Shown here: positions 60,401-64,000 of the stretch, in pieces
How the letters are laid out: the number at the start of each line of letters is the position of its first letter
Position numbering within the stretch: position 1 is the stretch's first letter
From: Caballeronia glathei
GTDB taxonomy: Bacteria; Pseudomonadota; Gammaproteobacteria; Burkholderiales; Burkholderiaceae
Length of the DNA stretch: 64,000 nucleotides
NCBI RefSeq assembly: GCF_000698595.1
Contig: NZ_JFHC01000005.1
Coordinates: forward strand, 1 to 64,000
Direction: 5' to 3'
Notes under the pieces: generated by a model
Databases searched by the model: none
Told to the model about the DNA's origin: nothing
What the model saw: the letters and a program-made list of their open reading frames with translations, nothing else
Translations under genes and position numbers: made by a program

Positions 60401-63396
60401 ACACGGAAACGAAGGATCTCGGCACGCTGTGCAGCGGCAAGAGCGACGAGCACGGCCTCTTCTCCTGCAACGCGACGCTTGCGGACACGGGCAACGTCGA
60501 CCTGATCGCCGTCGCGAAGGACGGCGAGGGCCGCGCGGCGAACGCGACGACATCGGTGTGGGTCACGCGCGCGGACCCGTTGTGGTTCGGCGGCGACAAC
60601 ACCGACCGCATCGACGTGCTGCCGGAGAAGACGAGCTACGAGCCGGGCGAGACCGCGCGCTTTCAGGTGCGCATGCCGTTTCGGCTCGCGACGGCGCTCG
60701 TCTCCGTCGAGCGCGAAGGCGTGATCCAGACGGACGTGATCGAGCTGAGCGGCAAGGACCCGACGATCGACCTGAGGGTGGACGAAGCCTGGGGGCCGAA
60801 CGTGTACGTGTCGGTGCTCGTGCTGCGCGGGCGGATTCACGAGGTGCCGTGGTACTCGTTCTTCACGTGGGGCTGGAAGGCGCCGGTCGAATGGGCGCGC
60901 GCGTTCTGGTACGAAGGCCGCCAGTACGAGGCGCCGACGCCGCTCGTCGATCTGTCGAAGCCAGCGTTCCGCTACGGGCTCGCCGCGATCAGGGTCGGCA
61001 CGGCGCCGCACAGGCTCGCCGTCACCGTGAGCCCCGACGCGAAATCGTACGCGGTGCGCTCGAAGGCGCACGTGAAGGTGCGGGTCGCCCTGCCCGGCGG
61101 CGCGCCCGCGCCCGCGGGCACGCAGATCGCGCTCGCGGCGGTGGACGAAGCGCTCCTCGAACTCATGCCGAACCGCAGCTGGGATGTGCTCGACGCGATG
61201 CTCGAGCGCCGCGCGTACGGCGTCGAGACTTCGACCGCGCAAATGGAGATCGTCGGGCGGCGGCATTTCGGGCGCAAGGCGGTGCCCGCGGGCGGCGGCG
61301 GCGGCCACGGCGCGACGCGCGAGCTTTTCGACACGCTCCTGCTGTGGAACCCGCGCATACGGCTCGACGCGAACGGCGAGGCGACAGTCGACGTGCCGCT
61401 CAACGACGCGCTCACGCGTTTTCGCGTCGTCGCCATCGCGGCGGTCGGCGCGGGCCAGTTCGGCAGCGGCAGCGCGTCGATCCGCAGCACGCAGGACCTG
61501 CAGCTGATCTCGGGCCTGCCGCCGCTCGTGCGCGTCGGCGACCGTTTCCGCGCGCAGTTCACGCTGCGCAACACGACCTCGCGCGCGATGCAGGTCGTCG
61601 TGACACCGCGCGTGCCGCCGCTCGCGCTCACTGCGCAAACCGTTGCGCTCGCGCCCGATTCGTCGCAGGAAATCGCCTGGGACGTGACGGCGCCCGACAC
61701 GATCGGCGCGGCACCGGCGGCGGCGCTCGCGTGGGAAGTGAGCGCCGCCGAGCAAGGCGGCGCAAAGGCGAGCGACGCCGTGAAGCTCACGCAGCGGCTC
61801 TACGCAGCGATTCCCGTGACGGTGCAGCAGGCAACCATCTCGCAAATCGACGGCACGCTCACGCTGCCCGTCGCGCCGCCGGCCGACGCGAGTTCGTCGA
61901 GCGACGGGGTGCTGCGCGGCGGTGTCGCGGTGTCGCTGCAGCCGAAGCTCGCCGACGGCCTGCCGGGCGTGCGCCGCTGGTTCGAGCGCTATCCTTACAC
62001 CTGCCTCGAACAGCAGAGCTCGCGCGCGCTCGGTCTCGCCGACGCCGCGCAATGGCAGGCCGTGCTCGCGCGGCTGCCCTCGTATCTGGACCGCGACGGC
62101 CTCGCGAACTACTTCCCGCCCGCAGGCGACAGCAAGCCGAACGGCAGCCCGACGCTCACGGCCTACCTGCTCGCGGCGGCGGACGAGGCATCGAAGGCCG
62201 ATCGCCGCTTCGCGCTGCCCGTCGAACTGCGCGGCAAGCTCGCGGCAGGGCTCGCGAACTTCGTCGAAGGCAGGATCGAGCGCAACGTCTGGGCGCCGCG
62301 CCAGGATCTCGACCTTCGCAAGCTCGCCGCCATCGAGGCGCTCTCGCGCTACGGCCTGGCGCAGCCGCGCATGCTCGGCTCGATCGTGATCGCGCCAGAG
62401 CAGTGGCCGACTTCGGCGCTGCTCGACTACTACGCGATCCTGTCGCGCGTCGACGGCATCGCGCAGCGCGACGACAAGCGCGCGCAGGCCGAGCAGATCC
62501 TGCGCGCACGCCTCACGTATCAGGGCACGCGCCTCACGTTCTCGACGGAGCGCGACGACGACCTGTACTGGCTCATGACCGGCACCGAGTCGAACGCGGC
62601 GCGCACCGCGCTCCTCTTCGCCGACGCGCCCGGCTGGAAGGACGAGATGCCGCGGCTCGTCGGCGGCCTGCTGGCGCTGCAGAAGAATGGCGCCTGGCAG
62701 ACGACGACCGCTAATCTCTGGGGCACGCTCGCCGTCGAGCGCTTTTCGCGGCTTTTCGAGAGCGCGCCGGTCAGCGGAGAGACGAAAATCCGGCTGGGAT
62801 CGGCCGAAAAGACGGTGGCGTGGCAGTCCGCCGGCACGCCGCAGAGCGTCACGCTCCCGTGGGCGGCGCCGCCGCTCACGCTCACCCAGGCCGGCAGCGG
62901 CAAGCCGTGGACGACGGTCGAAAGCCTCGCGGCGGTCGCGCTGAAGGCACCGTTCGCGGCGGGCTACCGGATCACGAAGACGATGACACCGGTCGATCCG
63001 GCCGTGAAGGGCGTGCTCTCGCGCGGCGACATCGTGCGCGTGCGGCTCGACATCGATGCGCAGAGCGACATGACCTGGGTCGTCGTCAACGATCCCGTTC
63101 CGGCGGGCGCGACGATCCTCGGCTCCGGGCTCGGCCGCGATTCGGAAGCCGCCACCGAAGGCGAGAAAAGTCCCAAAGGCGCGTGGCCAACGTTCATCGA
63201 GCGCGGCTTCGACGGCTATCGCGCGTACTACGACCATGTGCCGAAGGGCAGGCTGCAGGTGGAATACACCGTGCGGCTCAACAACGTCGGCACGTTCGGC
63301 CTGCCGCCGACGCGCGTCGAAGCGCTCTACGCGCCCTCGGCGTTCGGCGCGGCGCCGAACGCACCGGTCGTCGTCGCGCCGCTTGCCGCGAAGTGA
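57457..63396 (+). CDS. Bacterial alpha-2-macroglobulin with thioester motif, non-lipidated
   Basis: A giant periplasmic protease-trap protein of 1,979 aa (COG2373/YfhM family). It has a signal peptide (MLAATAVLATVVFGIATDRADA-ARA) but no lipobox Cys, unlike E. coli YfhM, which is a lipoprotein of about 1,650 aa. The thioester motif CLEQ is intact with Cys1516, followed by the alpha-helical thioester domain and a C-terminal receptor-like domain. N-terminal macroglobulin beta-domains take up the first part. The next gene is pbpC, the usual partner. ATG 57457 has GGAG about 10 nt upstream; the frame is open from 55993 through the MATE gene, but that is a shadow. Confidence 0.94.
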   Translation: MSRVETKQKWMLAATAVLATVVFGIATDRADAARAVSVSPQGKVALVRQALVKFDEPMIAFGSPGAPAPGKLACSGAPAAALAGTARWIDAKTWAYDFPADLPPGVRCSIELSDGLKSAAGTALAGTRHFSFETGGPFVTRMLPRGGEIEEDQAFVLRLTGPATESSVLANIWCESSGIGNRIPVKLLDAPARAALLRHFRLDKESDRVLTLACEQTLPSAAKMQFVYGGGVAGPGGVANAVERRFDFTVRPPFTASFSCERENAKAPCTPLRPLRLRMSAPVARADAGKIVLRGPGGDRAPRFDDNDKRSEVDTVEFAAPLPERAELTIAVPPGLKDVSGRTLANADLFPLKVATAPMPPLAKFSSSTFGIIERFAERNVPAMLPVTLRNVEADLHVKGLSAGASRVTKLKVDADDDIRRWMRDVERFDRVSIPRSEIARAMPQMLADGAAPVHASGGSTNDPLIDVRSLSLLDGRPGVEALSLPAADPRSLRPFEVVGIPLAKPGFYVVELASPALGASLLGKRQPMYVRTSVLVTNLGVHFKQGRERSVVWVTALDSGKPVANAQVRVTDCNGDQLAVGKSDVNGLATISKPLAPLRQCDENSFAYDGFFVSARLDDPATGPDMAFVRSDWNRGIESWRFNVPTDMSLERTTLAHTVFDRTLVRAGETVSMKHLMRVETVSGFAFTDHYPSRVTIRHLGSGQTYHLPLKWAADHSADSAFAVPVAAKLGEYAVSLDDGSGDDDTSGTSAPRRSYESGSFRVEEFRLPVFKGSVAVRGETTGALVAAKEAAVAVQLDYVSGGPASNLPVRVSALLKDTSPAFAPQHESFSFAPYRKPADNGAGAPAEDDESAEEQASTAKLVADRLPVTLDRNGAGTVTVKPLPVLDAPRRLALEATFADPSGEIQTIRGDATLWPASVAAGIKAGQWVSVGGAVPVQALAVDLQGKPRAGVALEIHGVARVMSSARKRMVGGFYAYDNHTETKDLGTLCSGKSDEHGLFSCNATLADTGNVDLIAVAKDGEGRAANATTSVWVTRADPLWFGGDNTDRIDVLPEKTSYEPGETARFQVRMPFRLATALVSVEREGVIQTDVIELSGKDPTIDLRVDEAWGPNVYVSVLVLRGRIHEVPWYSFFTWGWKAPVEWARAFWYEGRQYEAPTPLVDLSKPAFRYGLAAIRVGTAPHRLAVTVSPDAKSYAVRSKAHVKVRVALPGGAPAPAGTQIALAAVDEALLELMPNRSWDVLDAMLERRAYGVETSTAQMEIVGRRHFGRKAVPAGGGGGHGATRELFDTLLLWNPRIRLDANGEATVDVPLNDALTRFRVVAIAAVGAGQFGSGSASIRSTQDLQLISGLPPLVRVGDRFRAQFTLRNTTSRAMQVVVTPRVPPLALTAQTVALAPDSSQEIAWDVTAPDTIGAAPAAALAWEVSAAEQGGAKASDAVKLTQRLYAAIPVTVQQATISQIDGTLTLPVAPPADASSSSDGVLRGGVAVSLQPKLADGLPGVRRWFERYPYTCLEQQSSRALGLADAAQWQAVLARLPSYLDRDGLANYFPPAGDSKPNGSPTLTAYLLAAADEASKADRRFALPVELRGKLAAGLANFVEGRIERNVWAPRQDLDLRKLAAIEALSRYGLAQPRMLGSIVIAPEQWPTSALLDYYAILSRVDGIAQRDDKRAQAEQILRARLTYQGTRLTFSTERDDDLYWLMTGTESNAARTALLFADAPGWKDEMPRLVGGLLALQKNGAWQTTTANLWGTLAVERFSRLFESAPVSGETKIRLGSAEKTVAWQSAGTPQSVTLPWAAPPLTLTQAGSGKPWTTVESLAAVALKAPFAAGYRITKTMTPVDPAVKGVLSRGDIVRVRLDIDAQSDMTWVVVNDPVPAGATILGSGLGRDSEAATEGEKSPKGAWPTFIERGFDGYRAYYDHVPKGRLQVEYTVRLNNVGTFGLPPTRVEALYAPSAFGAAPNAPVVVAPLAAK

Positions 63397-63400
63397 CGCC

Positions 63401-64000
63401 ATGAAGCGCGCCGCGTGCCTCGTCATCGGATGCGTGCTGTCGGCGGCGGTGCACGCGTGGCCGACGTTCGACGAAGTGCGCGGCAACTGGCGCAGCTCCG
63501 ACTGGGTGCTGCTCGCCCGCGACGGCGAGCCGGTGCAGCGCGTGCGCGTCGACAAGACGGCGCGGCGCGGCGACTGGGTCGCGCTCGCCGACGTGTCGCC
63601 GGCGCTGCGCGAGGCGATCGTCGTGTCGGAGGACAAGCGCTTCTACGAGCACAGCGGCGTCGACTGGCGCGGCGCCGCGGCCGCCGCGTGGGGCAACCTG
63701 TGGAACACGCGCACGCGCGGCGCCTCGACGGTGACGATGCAGCTCACCGGCCTCATCGACGACGCGGGCAAGCCCCCCGGGCGCCGCTCGCTCGGGGAAA
63801 AGGCGCAGCAGACGGTAGGCGCGCTGTGGCTCGATCACGCGTGGCGCAAGGATCAGATTCTCGAGGCGTATCTCAATCTCGTGCCGTTTCGCGGCGAGAT
63901 CGTCGGCTTGCCGGCGTTGTCGCAGGTGCTCTTCGGCAAGGCGCCGTCCGGACTCGACGAGCGCGAGGCCGCGCTCGCCGCCGCGCTCGTGCGCGCGCCG
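63401..64000 (+). CDS. pbpC: Penicillin-binding protein 1C, 5' part (cut by window edge)
   Basis: The first 200 codons of a class A penicillin-binding protein. There is a signal or anchor segment (AACLVIGCVLSAAVHAW) and then the glycosyltransferase (GT51) domain with motif 1 SEDKRFYEHSGVDW, motif 2 GASTVTMQL, motif 3 RSLGEKAQQ and motif 4 KDQILEAYLNLVPF. The gene runs off the right edge, so the transpeptidase and C-terminal domains are not seen. It starts 4 bp after the alpha-2-macroglobulin stop. PBP1C and alpha-2-macroglobulin are paired in many Gram-negatives, seen as repair plus defence when the wall is breached. Confidence 0.94.
   Translation, partial: MKRAACLVIGCVLSAAVHAWPTFDEVRGNWRSSDWVLLARDGEPVQRVRVDKTARRGDWVALADVSPALREAIVVSEDKRFYEHSGVDWRGAAAAAWGNLWNTRTRGASTVTMQLTGLIDDAGKPPGRRSLGEKAQQTVGALWLDHAWRKDQILEAYLNLVPFRGEIVGLPALSQVLFGKAPSGLDEREAALAAALVRAP

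Noticed and set aside
59896..63636. A 1,246-residue open frame antisense to the alpha-2-macroglobulin gene
   Set aside because: Very Arg-rich, without motifs; a GC-skew shadow of the real gene on the other strand.

Overview
The window is a stretch of conserved core chromosome from a betaproteobacterium of the family Burkholderiaceae, most likely Burkholderia sensu lato (Paraburkholderia or Caballeronia type). The evidence is the high GC content, the phaC-phaA-phaB polyhydroxyalkanoate cluster, the hfq-hflX-hflK-hflC-(DUF2065)-hisZ-purA order, the surE-pcm-nlpD-rpoS order, and protein sequences that look Burkholderia-like throughout. I saw no insertion sequences, prophage genes, CRISPR arrays, tRNAs or rRNAs. 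Species assignment is not possible by eye.

Layout. 0.2-4.5 kb holds the PHA operon (phaC, phaA, phaB) on the minus strand, with its probable regulator gene lying outside the left edge. 4.9-7.0 kb has pgeF and rluD on minus, with bamD divergent at 7.0-7.9 kb. 7.9-11.5 kb has a DinG/YoaA-type iron-sulfur helicase, a DUF465 protein and a secreted coiled-coil protein ending in a polyglutamine tract. 11.7-14.1 kb is tex (plus), convergent with kup. 16.3-25.3 kb is a long minus-strand series: der, hfq, hflX, hflK, hflC, DUF2065, hisZ, purA and a phosphoribosyltransferase. 25.7-33.5 kb is a second conserved series: ndk, rlmN, rodZ, ispG, hisS, yfgM, bamB, leading into der. 33.8-34.5 kb is a BAX-inhibitor-1 membrane protein. 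34.6-40.9 kb holds rlmD, a DnaQ/PolB-like exonuclease, rpoS, nlpD, pcm and surE. 41.1-42.1 kb is a quinone oxidoreductase. 42.2-50.0 kb reads on minus from the SRP RNA gene through dnaX, ybaB, recR, a family III CoA-transferase and an SsuABC/TauABC-type ABC transporter. 50.4-53.8 kb has trxA, rho, mtfA-like and rpmE2 on plus. 54.1-64 kb has an ArnT-like glycosyltransferase, a MATE exporter, a giant bacterial alpha-2-macroglobulin and the start of pbpC, which is cut by the right edge.

How the genes work together. Several groups are functional units: PHA synthesis from acetyl-CoA (PhaA, PhaB, PhaC); outer-membrane protein assembly (BamD and BamB, with YfgM at the inner-membrane translocon); post-transcriptional and membrane quality control (Hfq, HflX, HflKC); stationary-phase survival (SurE, Pcm, NlpD, RpoS); replication and repair plus co-translational targeting (DnaX, YbaB, RecR, SRP RNA); and envelope defence (alpha-2-macroglobulin with PBP1C).

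Most of the window is ordinary housekeeping DNA. I found no clear new multi-gene system. The most interesting signals are small: a recurrent extended -10 promoter motif, a probable leaderless dnaX, a pyrimidine-rich rho leader, a structured leader ahead of the zinc-free L31 gene, a Met-Pro-Phe repeat in PhaC, a very long low-complexity arm on Pcm, and a non-lipidated giant alpha-2-macroglobulin.
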